In this document: in pieces, positions 8,621-15,537 of the stretch | How the letters are laid out: the number at the start of each line of letters is the position of its first letter | How positions within the stretch are numbered: position 1 is the first letter of the stretch | Assembly (NCBI GenBank): GCA_017302015.1 | Contig: JAFLEE010000080.1 | Location: 1 to 23,226, forward strand | DNA length: 23,226 nt | Direction of reading: 5' to 3' | Origin: Spirochaetota bacterium | GTDB taxonomy: Bacteria > Spirochaetota > UBA12135 > COTS27 > JAFLEE01 | The notes under the pieces: generated by a model | The model's input: only the letters and a program-made list of their open reading frames with translations | Database searches by the model: none | Told to the model about the DNA's origin: nothing | Translations under genes and position numbers: made by a program

Positions 8621-9670
8621 TCACGCGATGAACATCGCGTCGCCGAAGGAGAAGAAGCGGAAACGCTCCCGCACCGCGCGGGCGTAGGCCTTTTTCACGG
8701 CCTCGTACCCCCCGAAGGCGCAGACGAGCATGAAGAGGGTGGACTGGGGGAGGTGGAAATTGGTCAGGAGCGCCCCGACGGCCCCGGGTCGATCGGGGGG
8801 CCGGATGAAGATGCGGGTGGCGAATCGGCCGGGGGCGAAGGTCGCGCCATGGCGGCGGAAATTATCCTCCAGGGCGCGCAGCGCGGTCGTTCCCACGGCG
8901 ACGATGCGCCGCCCCGACCGCCGGGCCGCCTCGAGGCGCTCGGCCACCGATGTTTCGAGGGCGTACTCCTCCTCGTGGAGGAGATGGTTTTCGAGGCGGC
9001 TCCCGTAGACGGGGAGGAAGGTGCCCGGCCCCACATGCAGGGTCAGGAAGGCCTGTTCGATCCCCCGTTCGGCCAGCGCTTCGAATACGGGCCGGGTGAA
9101 ATGCAGGCCGGCGGTGGGCGCCGCGGCGGATCCCAGGCGGGCCGCGTACACGGTTTGGTAACGCTCAGGGTTTTCCGGTTGATGGTGGATATAGGGGGGG
9201 ATCGGCAATTCCCCATGGGCCGAAAGCCAGGCGAGCACCGCTTCGCGCGCCATGGGCGCGCCGTCGGGGGCGGTCAAGCGCCCCGTCGCGCCGTCCGGGG
9301 TTCGCGGGCCGACGAGGAACGCGGCGCCGTCCAAGGCGATGGCTTCGCCGGGAGGCAGGCGTTTGGCGGGCTTGAGCAGGCAATCCACCTCGCCCCCTTC
9401 CCGCAGCCGGGTCACCAGGATCTCGACCTTCCCGCCGCTTTGGCGCCTGCCGTGGATCCGGGCGTTCCACACGCGGGTATCGTTGAAGACGAGCAGGTCC
9501 CCCGGATTCAGGAAGCCGGGAAAATCGGTGAAGCGGGCCTCCTGGCAGCCGCCCGTGGCGCGGTCGAGGCGCAGGAGCCGGCTCGCGCTGCGGTCGGCCA
9601 AGGGCTCCTGGGCGATGAGGCTCTCATCGAAGGGGTAATCATAGGTCGCCACGGAGGCCCAATCGTTCAT
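8621..9670 (-). CDS. queA: S-adenosylmethionine:tRNA ribosyltransferase-isomerase
   Basis: QueA transfers and isomerises the ribosyl group of AdoMet onto preQ1-modified tRNA, making epoxyqueuosine at wobble position 34 of GUN-anticodon tRNAs. The 349-residue product matches the family throughout: YDYPFDESLIAQEPL and SRLLRLDR near the start, VFNDTRVWNARIHG, SGGKVEILV, ERYQTVYAARLGSAAAPTAG, LHVGPGTFLPV, VGTTALRALE and TNFHLPQSTLFMLVCAFGGY. The ATG at 9670 gives a normal N-terminus. The region before it shows no Shine-Dalgarno sequence, and a TATAAA-like element lies 8 bases upstream, so the mRNA may be nearly leaderless. It diverges from the small membrane protein gene at 9695. No other queuosine gene is present in the window. 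Confidence 0.97.
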   Translation of the reverse strand: MNDWASVATYDYPFDESLIAQEPLADRSASRLLRLDRATGGCQEARFTDFPGFLNPGDLLVFNDTRVWNARIHGRRQSGGKVEILVTRLREGGEVDCLLKPAKRLPPGEAIALDGAAFLVGPRTPDGATGRLTAPDGAPMAREAVLAWLSAHGELPIPPYIHHQPENPERYQTVYAARLGSAAAPTAGLHFTRPVFEALAERGIEQAFLTLHVGPGTFLPVYGSRLENHLLHEEEYALETSVAERLEAARRSGRRIVAVGTTALRALEDNFRRHGATFAPGRFATRIFIRPPDRPGAVGALLTNFHLPQSTLFMLVCAFGGYEAVKKAYARAVRERFRFFSFGDAMFIA

Positions 9671-9678
9671 GGATTGAT

Positions 9679-9686
9679 TTTATAAT
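9679..9686. promoter_or_regulatory. Shared -10-like element in a 24-bp divergent gap
   Basis: TTTATAAT at 9679-9686 contains a perfect TATAAT (9681-9686) for the plus gene, and its complement reads TATAAA for queA. Each lies 8 bases from its own ATG, so a start 7 bases downstream would leave a leader of about 2 bases on both sides. No convincing -35 is visible in either direction; it would have to lie inside the opposite gene. Confidence 0.4.
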
Positions 9687-9694
9687 CGGGAGCC

Positions 9695-10147
9695 ATGTTG
9701 GAACGCCTGAAACAGATCTTCTCCCCGCTCCTGGGGGCGATCCGCGGACTCCCGGCCCGTGACCTCGCCCAGGCGGCCTGGGAGAAGTTCAAAAGCCTCC
9801 TTCCCGATAGCCTGCGCTCCCACGCCGTGCCCGTCGCCCTCGGCGCCGCCGCTCTCCTGCTCATCGTCTTTATCCTCGTGCTGTCCATCGCCATGAGCAC
9901 CTCGGGGCCCAAGACCCTCGCCCGACGACCCCAACCCACCCTCGGCGCCACGCCGCTTAAGAATTACCATCTCTATCAAGATGCGCCCATCGCCGACCCG
10001 GCGGTGCGGGAGCATATCCTCCAACCCGAGGAGATGCCCGTGCGCCAAGATAAGAACTACCTCGAAGAGAACCTGCGCAAATCTCGCCTCTTCAACCAAG
10101 CCGAACTCCAAATCCAGATGGAACTGAATCAACTTAGTCGCCATTAG
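9695..10147 (+). CDS. Small single-span membrane protein of unknown function
   Basis: I do not recognise this 150-residue protein. It has an amphipathic basic N-terminal part (about residues 1-44), one strong transmembrane helix (about 45-68, VALGAAALLLIVFILVLSIA), then a Pro/Arg linker and a charged tail ending in a probable helix (NYLEENLRKSRLFNQAELQI). The shape fits a bitopic protein with an extracytoplasmic tail of about 80 residues. A GGGAG at 9688-9692 is too close to the ATG to be an ideal ribosome binding site. It stands alone, diverging from queA, and is followed by palindromic sequence and a long non-coding region. Third-position G/C is good for most of its length, supporting a real gene. 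Confidence 0.72.
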   Translation: MLERLKQIFSPLLGAIRGLPARDLAQAAWEKFKSLLPDSLRSHAVPVALGAAALLLIVFILVLSIAMSTSGPKTLARRPQPTLGATPLKNYHLYQDAPIADPAVREHILQPEEMPVRQDKNYLEENLRKSRLFNQAELQIQMELNQLSRH

Positions 10148-10148
10148 G

Positions 10149-10186
10149 AGCCCGTCGGGCTGAAACAGGGGATTTTTAAAACCCTG
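10149..10186 (+). terminator. Palindromic region, possible terminator after the membrane protein gene
   Basis: AGCCC (10149-10153) pairs with GGGCT (10157-10161) just after the stop codon. A second near-palindrome follows: CAGGG (10166-10170) and CCCTG (10182-10186) flanking TTTTTAAAA. Together they give a stem followed about 11 bases later by five T residues. A weak intrinsic terminator is plausible. Confidence 0.4.
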
Positions 10187-10204
10187 GCCTCGCCGGGACA
10201 TGCG

Positions 10205-10368
10205 TTTCTCCCGCGGGAGGTGGGAATCCCTTCCGTCGCGCCGCAGCGCCAGCCGATGGGCTCGGGTGCGGTTTTACTGGTGGCGCTGAGGCGCTCCTCC
10301 AGGGACTCTCACCTCCCGCTTTAGAGAAGGCCAATACCGACGACGCCAGGTAAAAGGCTTCGCCTTTT
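10205..10368 (+). ncRNA. Candidate structured RNA: long imperfect hairpin plus terminator-like stem
   Basis: TTCTC (10206-10210) pairs with GAGAA (10324-10328). After a small internal loop, 10213-10231 pairs with 10301-10319 (19 positions, one G-T wobble and one A-C mismatch). After a symmetric 6x6 pyrimidine-rich internal loop, 10238-10251 pairs with 10281-10294 (14 positions, one G-A mismatch). The end loop spans about 29 bases. A second hairpin follows at 10352-10358/10362-10368 (AAAAGGC, TTC, GCCTTTT), resembling an intrinsic terminator. No credible ORF is present. The shape recalls 6S RNA, but I see no diagnostic 6S sequence, and the hallmarks of RNase P RNA, tmRNA and SRP RNA are absent. 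A palindromic DNA element such as a MITE is the main alternative. Confidence 0.45.
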
Positions 10369-10775
10369 GAAGGGGGGGTGAGGAGAATCCGTATTTACAC
10401 TAATGAAATCATGGACGTTCGGCGTTTAAAACACTCGGCAGGAAAAAAGCCTGGCTGGAGTGGAAATGGGAGATGCCGGCAGAAAACAGGATGCGCCTTC
10501 ACAGGATGATAAAGGTGCGACGGACCTAATTACAAACCGCTGGGCGCGAAATAGTCTCGTTGAAGAGACCTCGGAAGGAGTCGGAATTCTCAGCCGGATT
10601 CACTCCTAGGATGGCGAAAAGCGCTGCAGCGCCAAGGAGGGTCCGAAAAATCACTTTTTTACACCGTAAATAGCTATTCAAATCCCGCAGCAAGTCATCA
10701 TAGGTGGAGCCTTGGCAGGCCTCCTATCGTTTCGCGATGCGCTTCCAGCCGCCATTGATTTGAGGCATTGGCCGA
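10369..10775 (+). other. Non-coding stretch with several stem-loops
   Basis: No gene is supported here. Plus-strand hairpins include GCGCCTT (10493-10499) with AAGGTGC (10512-10518), one G-T pair; GTCTC (10554-10558) with GAGAC (10565-10569); and TGGCG (10612-10616) with CGCCA (10630-10634), enclosing the self-complementary GCGCTGCAGCGC (10621-10632). Six T residues follow at 10655-10660. The base composition is less G/C-rich than the neighbouring genes. It could be the leader of the downstream operon, a second RNA, or decayed sequence. No known riboswitch consensus was recognised. Confidence 0.35.
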
Positions 10776-10807
10776 GGCTTGCAAGCCCAGTAAGACCTTC
10801 ATATAAT
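10776..10807 (+). promoter_or_regulatory. Sigma70-type promoter with palindrome over the -35 box
   Basis: TTGCAA (10779-10784), a 17-base spacer and a perfect TATAAT (10802-10807) precede the lipoprotein gene. The predicted start near 10814 gives a leader of about 20 bases containing GGAAGG at 10825-10830. The -35 box is the centre of the perfect 12-bp palindrome GGCTTGCAAGCC (10776-10787), a plausible operator for a dimeric regulator that would block or aid polymerase there. Confidence 0.75.
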
Positions 10808-10833
10808 TTCGCAACCCCATCCTGGAAGGTCCC

Positions 10834-11187
10834 ATGAAAGGCAAACGATCGGCCCAAATCACCCTGCTTCTCGCGGGCGCCGCGGCCGTCGTGGCGGCGG
10901 GTTGCCAACAAACCCAGGCACCCCGCGCCTGGAAAACCGAGAGCGATTGTGTCGCGGAGACAGGGAGCGCCACCAATTGCGCCTATAACCCGTCCACCGG
11001 GCGTTACCACGGCATGGGCATCTGGGCCCTCCCCTACCTCGGCCGATCCTCGTTTTTCGGCGGCTCGCGCGGAGGATCCTGGTTCCGTGGTTCTTCCTCC
11101 ACCGGCAGCCCCTCTTCCGCGGGCTCCGTGACCCGGGGAGGGTTCGGCTCCACCGGGAGCCACCTTTCCTCCGGCTCCTCCTCATGA
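10834..11187 (+). CDS. Short YgiB/DUF1190-type lipoprotein
   Basis: The 117-residue product has a basic start, a hydrophobic segment and a lipobox VAAGC with the acylated Cys at residue 24. The mature part carries SDCVAETGSATNCAY, like the conserved Cys-containing segment of YgiB, and a Ser/Gly-rich tail containing VTRGGFGSTGS, the YgiB C-terminal signature. It is about half the length of E. coli YgiB; the Gln/Pro-rich middle is missing. The function of the family is unknown. Its TGA overlaps the ATG of the ATP-grasp gene (ATGA, 11184-11187), so the two are translationally coupled, as expected for the ygiBC/yjfMC pairing. The ATG at 10834 has GGAAGG four bases upstream. The promoter at 10776-10807 should drive all three genes of this unit. 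Confidence 0.85.
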   Translation: MKGKRSAQITLLLAGAAAVVAAGCQQTQAPRAWKTESDCVAETGSATNCAYNPSTGRYHGMGIWALPYLGRSSFFGGSRGGSWFRGSSSTGSPSSAGSVTRGGFGSTGSHLSSGSSS

Positions 11188-12314
11188 ACCGGGAGCGCCT
11201 GACGCCCCGCGAAGGGTGGAAGCAGAAACTCGAGGAGGTGGGCTTCACCTTCCATAGCATCGACGGGGTCTATTGGGACGAATCGGTGTGCTATTCCATG
11301 CTTTCCTCCGAAATCGACGCCCTCGAAAAGGCCAGCCAGGAACTCCACGGCATGTGCCTCCAGGCGGTGGAGCATATCCTCGCCAAAGACCTCTTCGAGC
11401 GTCTGGTCGTGCCCATGCCGTTTCGGCAATGGATCCGCGATTCCTGGGTGCGTAAAGACCCGTCCATCTACGGTCGCTTCGATTTCACCGTCCAGCCGGG
11501 CAAGCCCCCGAAGCTCCTGGAGTACAACGCCGATACCCCGACCTCGCTGGTGGAATCCAGCATCGCCCAATGGTTCTGGCTCGAGGAAGCCAAGCCCGGC
11601 GCCGACCAATTCAATTCCATCCACGAGAAACTCATCGAACGCTGGGCGGAGTTCAAGGGGCCGCTTTCGGCGGGGATCCATTTCGCCTCGGTGCACGAGA
11701 GCGAGGAGGATTTCCGCACGGTGGAATACCTGCGCGACACCGCGCTCCAGGCGGGCATCGAGGGCCTCTGGGTCGCCGTGGAAGACCTCGGCTGGAGCGA
11801 CGGGCTGGGCCGCTTCGTCGACCTCGAGGAGAAACCCATCGAGAACCTCTTCAAGCTCTACCCCTGGGAGTGGTTCCTCCGGGAGGCCTTCGGGGTGCAC
11901 CTGGTGAAGGACCCGGCCCGCTTCCTCGAGCCTCCGTGGAAAATGCTCCTGTCCAATAAGGGCCTGCTGCCCATCCTTTGGGAACTGTTCCCCAACCATC
12001 CCAACCTGCTCCCCGCGTTCTTCAGCCCCGAGCCCCTGGGGCCGCGCCACGCGCGCAAGCCCCTTTACTCCCGGGAGGGCGCCAACGTCACCCTCGTCGA
12101 CGGCATCCAGCAGACCGAGGTCGAAGGGCCCTACGGGAAGGAGGGCTACATCTACCAGGCCCTCGCCCCCCTGCCCGTCTTCGACGGAGAGCACCATGCC
12201 GTCGTCGGGTCCTGGATCGTCGGCGACCAGAGCGCGGGCATCGGCATCCGCGAGGACAGCACCGCCGTCACGCGCAATACCAGCCGCTTCGTTCCCCATT
12301 ATTTCCAGCATTAA
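11184..12314 (+). CDS. ATP-grasp ligase of the glutathionylspermidine synthase-like YgiC/YjfC family
   Basis: The 376-residue product corresponds to the synthetase half of glutathionylspermidine synthase, without the amidase domain. Family motifs are visible in order: LEYNADTPTSLVE (about 112-124), SVHESEEDFRTVEYL, LYPWEWFLRE, MLLSNKGLLPILWELFPNHP, KPLYSREGAN (292-301) and GSWIVGDQSAGIGIRED with SRFVPHYF at the end. ATP-grasp enzymes join a carboxylate to an amine via an acyl phosphate. The true substrate of the YgiC/YjfC branch is not established, and genuine glutathionylspermidine synthesis is unlikely to be assumed from this alone. The gene is cytoplasmic and coupled to the lipoprotein gene by a 4-base overlap; the DUF350 gene follows after 15 bases. 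Confidence 0.93.
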   Translation: MNRERLTPREGWKQKLEEVGFTFHSIDGVYWDESVCYSMLSSEIDALEKASQELHGMCLQAVEHILAKDLFERLVVPMPFRQWIRDSWVRKDPSIYGRFDFTVQPGKPPKLLEYNADTPTSLVESSIAQWFWLEEAKPGADQFNSIHEKLIERWAEFKGPLSAGIHFASVHESEEDFRTVEYLRDTALQAGIEGLWVAVEDLGWSDGLGRFVDLEEKPIENLFKLYPWEWFLREAFGVHLVKDPARFLEPPWKMLLSNKGLLPILWELFPNHPNLLPAFFSPEPLGPRHARKPLYSREGANVTLVDGIQQTEVEGPYGKEGYIYQALAPLPVFDGEHHAVVGSWIVGDQSAGIGIREDSTAVTRNTSRFVPHYFQH

Positions 12315-12329
12315 AACCAAGGAGCCCCC

Positions 12330-12746
12330 ATGTTCAAGCACGACGTCTTCGAATCCCTCTCGACCCTGCCCAGTTTCGGCGCCTATCTCGGCCTCTCCCT
12401 CGGCCTGACCGCCCTTTTCCTGCTCCTCTACACCCTCGTCACGCCGTACAACGAGATCCGCCTCATCCGCCAGGGCCAGGCGGCCCCCGCGCTGAGCCTC
12501 GGGGGCGCCCTCCTCGGCTTCGTCATCCCCTTGACCGCGGTCGTCCGCTCCTGCGTCAGCCCCCTCGATCTCCTGGTCTGGGGCATGATCGCCCTGGTGA
12601 TCCAACTCCTCGCGTTCCTGATCGTGCGCCTCCTCATCCCCGGGCTCGTCGTGGGCATCACGGAGGGCAAGACCTCCCATGGCATTTTTTTGGGCGTGGT
12701 GTCCGTGGCGATGGGGCTTTTAAACGGCGCTTGCATCACCCCGTAA
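12330..12746 (+). CDS. DUF350 (YjfL-type) integral membrane protein
   Basis: The 138-residue product has four predicted transmembrane helices, at about residues 17-38, 51-70, 77-101 and 112-135. Polar and charged motifs between them (TPYNEIRLIRQGQ, AVVRSCVSPLD, VGITEGKTSHG) are typical of DUF350, whose members are inner-membrane proteins of unknown function often encoded beside YgiC/YjfC-type ATP-grasp enzymes. Here it is the third gene of that unit. AAGGAG lies 6 bases before the ATG, one of the best ribosome binding sites in the window. It ends about 90 bases before the next gene, which may have its own weak promoter. Confidence 0.88.
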   Translation: MFKHDVFESLSTLPSFGAYLGLSLGLTALFLLLYTLVTPYNEIRLIRQGQAAPALSLGGALLGFVIPLTAVVRSCVSPLDLLVWGMIALVIQLLAFLIVRLLIPGLVVGITEGKTSHGIFLGVVSVAMGLLNGACITP

Positions 12747-12775
12747 GACCCGCGACGACCGGTTCGACGGGCCCA

Positions 12776-12800
12776 TTGACCGGGGAAATCGGGGTAAAAT
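12776..12800 (+). promoter_or_regulatory. Weak promoter candidate before the barrel-like protein gene
   Basis: TTGACC (12776-12781) and TAAAAT (12795-12800) are separated by only 13 bases, shorter than the optimum. The -10-like box alone would give a start near 12807 and a leader of about 31 bases. Reported because the gene at 12838 has no other visible signal. Confidence 0.25.
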
Positions 12801-12837
12801 AGCGGCGAAGGGCGGAGAACCCGACCTTCGTCAGCCG

Positions 12838-13665
12838 ATGCCCCTCCTTCGCAACGTTTTTGTAACCGCGATCTTGGCCCTCGTCGGGGGCTTCGCCCCG
12901 CTGTGCGCGCAGGCCGATTTCTCCGCGGAAATCGCCTTCCGAAATTATGTGCCCTTGGCCCAGCCGACGATCGCCGCCCGCAAGGGCGACGTCGTCCACG
13001 TGAACCAGGCCGCCCTGTGGCGCCGGGACTCCACCGCCTTCCCCGGCCTCAGCGATGGCTTGGGCGTCGAGTTCCTGTGGAACCGCAATAAATTTTCTTT
13101 CGGCGCCGGGGTGGACGTCTTTAACGGCTTCTACGCCGTGAACTCCAATTTGGCCACGAATCTGTCCGCCTTTTCCGACAGCAGTTTCGACGCGCGCATC
13201 ATGACCTGGGGGCTCCACGCGAAGTTTCTCTGGCACCTCAAAGCAGAGCATCTCTCGTCGGTGTTCTTCGGGGCGAAGGCCGGGATCCTCCTCACCGGCG
13301 GGGGCGTGGCCGAGTGGTTCGGCTACCATTTTTTTATCCCCGAAACGAGCGCTAAGTTCTTCGACCGTATCCCCACCGCCGATTTTTCGCCGGGGCTCTG
13401 CGTCTCGCTCCTAGCGGGCCTGCGGATCTATCTCATCGATAAACCCATCCGTCCCCATGCCGCGGGGCTGCGGTTCACCCTCGAATATTCCCTGGCGACC
13501 GAAACCCTCCCCTTCCGCGAGGGGATCTGGACCGGGAAGGGCTTCGCGGGCTTCAATCAGGCGCCGACCTACGCCTTCAGCGCCAGCGGCCTCCTCGTCT
13601 CGGTCGCGCTTTTCTTCACGTTCACCGGGCGCCGCGCGGTTCTGGTTTCCCCCCCGCCCCCCTGA
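12838..13665 (+). CDS. Exported protein, possible outer-membrane beta-barrel
   Basis: I do not recognise a named family. The 275-residue product starts with a signal peptide (NVFVTAILALVGGFAPLCAQA, probable cut after residue 26). The mature protein alternates aromatic and small residues in short amphipathic strands, for example FSAEIAFRNYV, GVEFLWNRNKFSFGAGVDVF, RIMTWGLHAKFLW, GLRFTLEYSLA and GLLVSVALFFTF, as in 8- to 12-strand barrels of the opacity/OmpA-like type. The final strand is followed by a short Arg/Pro tail, not the usual terminal Phe. No clear ribosome binding site precedes the ATG. It ends 6 bases before the transpeptidase gene, so the two are probably co-transcribed, pointing to an envelope role. 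Confidence 0.75.
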   Translation: MPLLRNVFVTAILALVGGFAPLCAQADFSAEIAFRNYVPLAQPTIAARKGDVVHVNQAALWRRDSTAFPGLSDGLGVEFLWNRNKFSFGAGVDVFNGFYAVNSNLATNLSAFSDSSFDARIMTWGLHAKFLWHLKAEHLSSVFFGAKAGILLTGGGVAEWFGYHFFIPETSAKFFDRIPTADFSPGLCVSLLAGLRIYLIDKPIRPHAAGLRFTLEYSLATETLPFREGIWTGKGFAGFNQAPTYAFSASGLLVSVALFFTFTGRRAVLVSPPPP

Positions 13666-13671
13666 GCTCCC

Positions 13672-15537
13672 ATGGACGAGCGCCGAAACCACAATCGCGT
13701 CTACGTGTTCCTGGCCCTCACCATGGCCCTCTTCGGCGCCGCGGTGCTGCGTCAGGCCTGGCTCTCCCTCGGCCTCGGCCGCTCCGTTCCCTCCATGGGG
13801 ACGCCCCGGGAAGAGCGCGCCTCCATCTACGACCGCCGCGGGCGGCCGCTGGCGCTTTCCCTGGAGCGCTACCACGTCTACCTGAACACGCGCAAGCCGG
13901 TGGGGGAGCGCGGCCGTTCCAACCTCATGGCCGTGCTGGGCATCGGCGCGGAGGATCTCGCCCGCCTCCAATCCCAACCCAAGACCTGGCTGCTGCGGAA
14001 ATTCATCGACCGGGAGAGCGCGGAGCGCCTGCGCAAAGTGAGGTCGGACGCGGTGCTGGTGGAGCGCGTGTGGCAGCGGCAATACCCCCAAGGGAGGCTG
14101 CTCGCCCATGCCCTGGGCTACACCGGTTTCGACGGCGACGGCTTCGCCGGCTTGGAACGCCAGTATAACCGCACGCTCTCCGGGAAGGGGGCCGATGGGC
14201 GGCGCAGCGACCTTTTCCTTTCCGTGGACAATGAACTCCAATACGCCGCCGAGCGGGCCCTGGAGCGGGGCGTCGCGCGGCACCAGGCCGACGGCGGCTG
14301 CGTGCTGGTCCAAGACCCGCGCAGTGGCCGCATCCTCGCCATGGCGGCGGCCCCCAATTTCGACCCCAACCGCTACGACGAGGTGGAAGAGGCCGTACGC
14401 CGCAATCCGAACGTGAGCGATCCGGTGGAACCGGGTTCGATCTTCAAGGCGTTCTTCATCGGCACCCTCCTCGACCGCTACCAGGTGGACCTGGATAAGC
14501 CCCTCTTCTATTCCGACCGGAAGTACATCCTGGAAAACGGCGAAGTCATCAACGACGCGAAGGCCTACGGGTGGGTGAGTTTCCGGGACGTGGTGAAGTA
14601 TTCGATCAATGCCGGCATCATCCAGGCCTGCCGGGAACTGACCCAGAAGGACCGCTACCAGTTCCTCGTGCGCGCCGGGTTCGGCGCGCGAACCGGGATC
14701 GACCTGCCCGGCGAGCACCCGGGCATCCTGCGGCCCACCCGGGAATGGGGCGTGCGCACCACGGCCACCATCCTCATCGGGCAGGGCATCGCCGTGACGC
14801 CCGTCCAACTCATCACCTCCTTCTCCGCCCTGGTCAACGGGGGCGTGTGGATCCGCCCGACCCTCGTGGAGCGGACCTCCTGGCGCGACGACCGGGGGAT
14901 GCATACCCAGGAGACGGTCGTCGAGCCCGGCAACCGCATCGTCGGCGCCACGAGTTCCGCCCGCACGCTCTCGCTGCTCACCTGGGGCACCTCGCCGGGG
15001 AGTTCGGGGGAATTGGCGCGCCAGAGCGGCTACGACGCCATCCCCGCCAAGACCGGCACCAGCCAGATGGTCAATCTGGAGCGCGGCGGCTATTACAGCA
15101 ACCGCTACACGGCGCTCTTCATCGCCGCGTTCCCCGAGCGCGACCCCCGCGTCACGGCCCTGGTGATCCTCTTCAATCCGCGCGAAGGCCACACGGGGAG
15201 GCTCGCCGCGGCGCCCATCTTCGCCGAACTCCTCCCCGATATGGTGCGCACCCTCGACCTTCCGCTCCCCCGGGACGCCGCGGAACTCAAGAACCGCATC
15301 CTCACCCTGGCGCGATCGACCCCGCCCCCTTCCCCCGAGCGGGTCCCCGACCTCCTGGGTCTTTCCGCCCGGGAAGCGAGAACGGCCCTCGATGCCTGGA
15401 GGAGGCAACTCGGGCCATTGGGGAAACACGTCGGGGCCCAATACGAGGGCATCGGGTACGTGCGGCGCCAGCAACCTTCCCCCGGAACGCCCTCCGCCGT
15501 CTCCAACGAGATCCGGGTCTTTTTAGGGGCGCCGTGA
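13672..15537 (+). CDS. FtsI/PBP2-like class B penicillin-binding protein with PASTA domain
   Basis: This inner-membrane D,D-transpeptidase cross-links peptidoglycan; the family includes division protein FtsI and SpoVD. The 621-residue product has a short cytoplasmic tail, one membrane helix (about 11-33), a dimerisation domain beginning with REERASIYDRRGRPLA (about 46-61), and a transpeptidase domain with all three active-site motifs: SxxK as EPGSIFK (Ser256, Lys259), SxN as SIN (311-313) and KTGT (460-463). A single PASTA domain lies near 565-621 (VPDLLGLSAREARTAL). The order and spacing are normal, so it should be active. No other division or cell-wall gene is adjacent, so I leave the symbol blank. 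It is coupled to the DUF115 gene by a GTGA overlap at 15534-15537. Confidence 0.93.
   Translation: MDERRNHNRVYVFLALTMALFGAAVLRQAWLSLGLGRSVPSMGTPREERASIYDRRGRPLALSLERYHVYLNTRKPVGERGRSNLMAVLGIGAEDLARLQSQPKTWLLRKFIDRESAERLRKVRSDAVLVERVWQRQYPQGRLLAHALGYTGFDGDGFAGLERQYNRTLSGKGADGRRSDLFLSVDNELQYAAERALERGVARHQADGGCVLVQDPRSGRILAMAAAPNFDPNRYDEVEEAVRRNPNVSDPVEPGSIFKAFFIGTLLDRYQVDLDKPLFYSDRKYILENGEVINDAKAYGWVSFRDVVKYSINAGIIQACRELTQKDRYQFLVRAGFGARTGIDLPGEHPGILRPTREWGVRTTATILIGQGIAVTPVQLITSFSALVNGGVWIRPTLVERTSWRDDRGMHTQETVVEPGNRIVGATSSARTLSLLTWGTSPGSSGELARQSGYDAIPAKTGTSQMVNLERGGYYSNRYTALFIAAFPERDPRVTALVILFNPREGHTGRLAAAPIFAELLPDMVRTLDLPLPRDAAELKNRILTLARSTPPPSPERVPDLLGLSAREARTALDAWRRQLGPLGKHVGAQYEGIGYVRRQQPSPGTPSAVSNEIRVFLGAP

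Noticed and set aside
10411-10509. A 32-codon ORF starting at ATG in the non-coding stretch
   Set aside because: No ribosome binding site, poor third-position G/C and it crosses a stem-loop; not supported as a gene.
10190-10680. RNase P RNA, tmRNA, SRP RNA or a known riboswitch
   Set aside because: I looked for the GAGGAAAGTCC-type P4 motif, a tRNA-like TTCGA arm with tag ORF, the GGAA tetraloop with GAAGCAGCC, and common riboswitch cores; none is present.
11034-12680. Long minus-strand frame opposite the ATP-grasp gene
   Set aside because: Composition is typical of an antisense shadow and the plus-strand genes carry clear family motifs and ribosome binding sites.
13411-15474. Long minus-strand frame opposite the transpeptidase
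   Set aside because: Antisense shadow of a gene with all three PBP active-site motifs.
14571-15533. Upstream extension of the DUF115 reading frame
   Set aside because: It lies wholly inside the transpeptidase gene and translates to Arg/Pro/His-rich noise; the GTG at 15534 gives the natural start.
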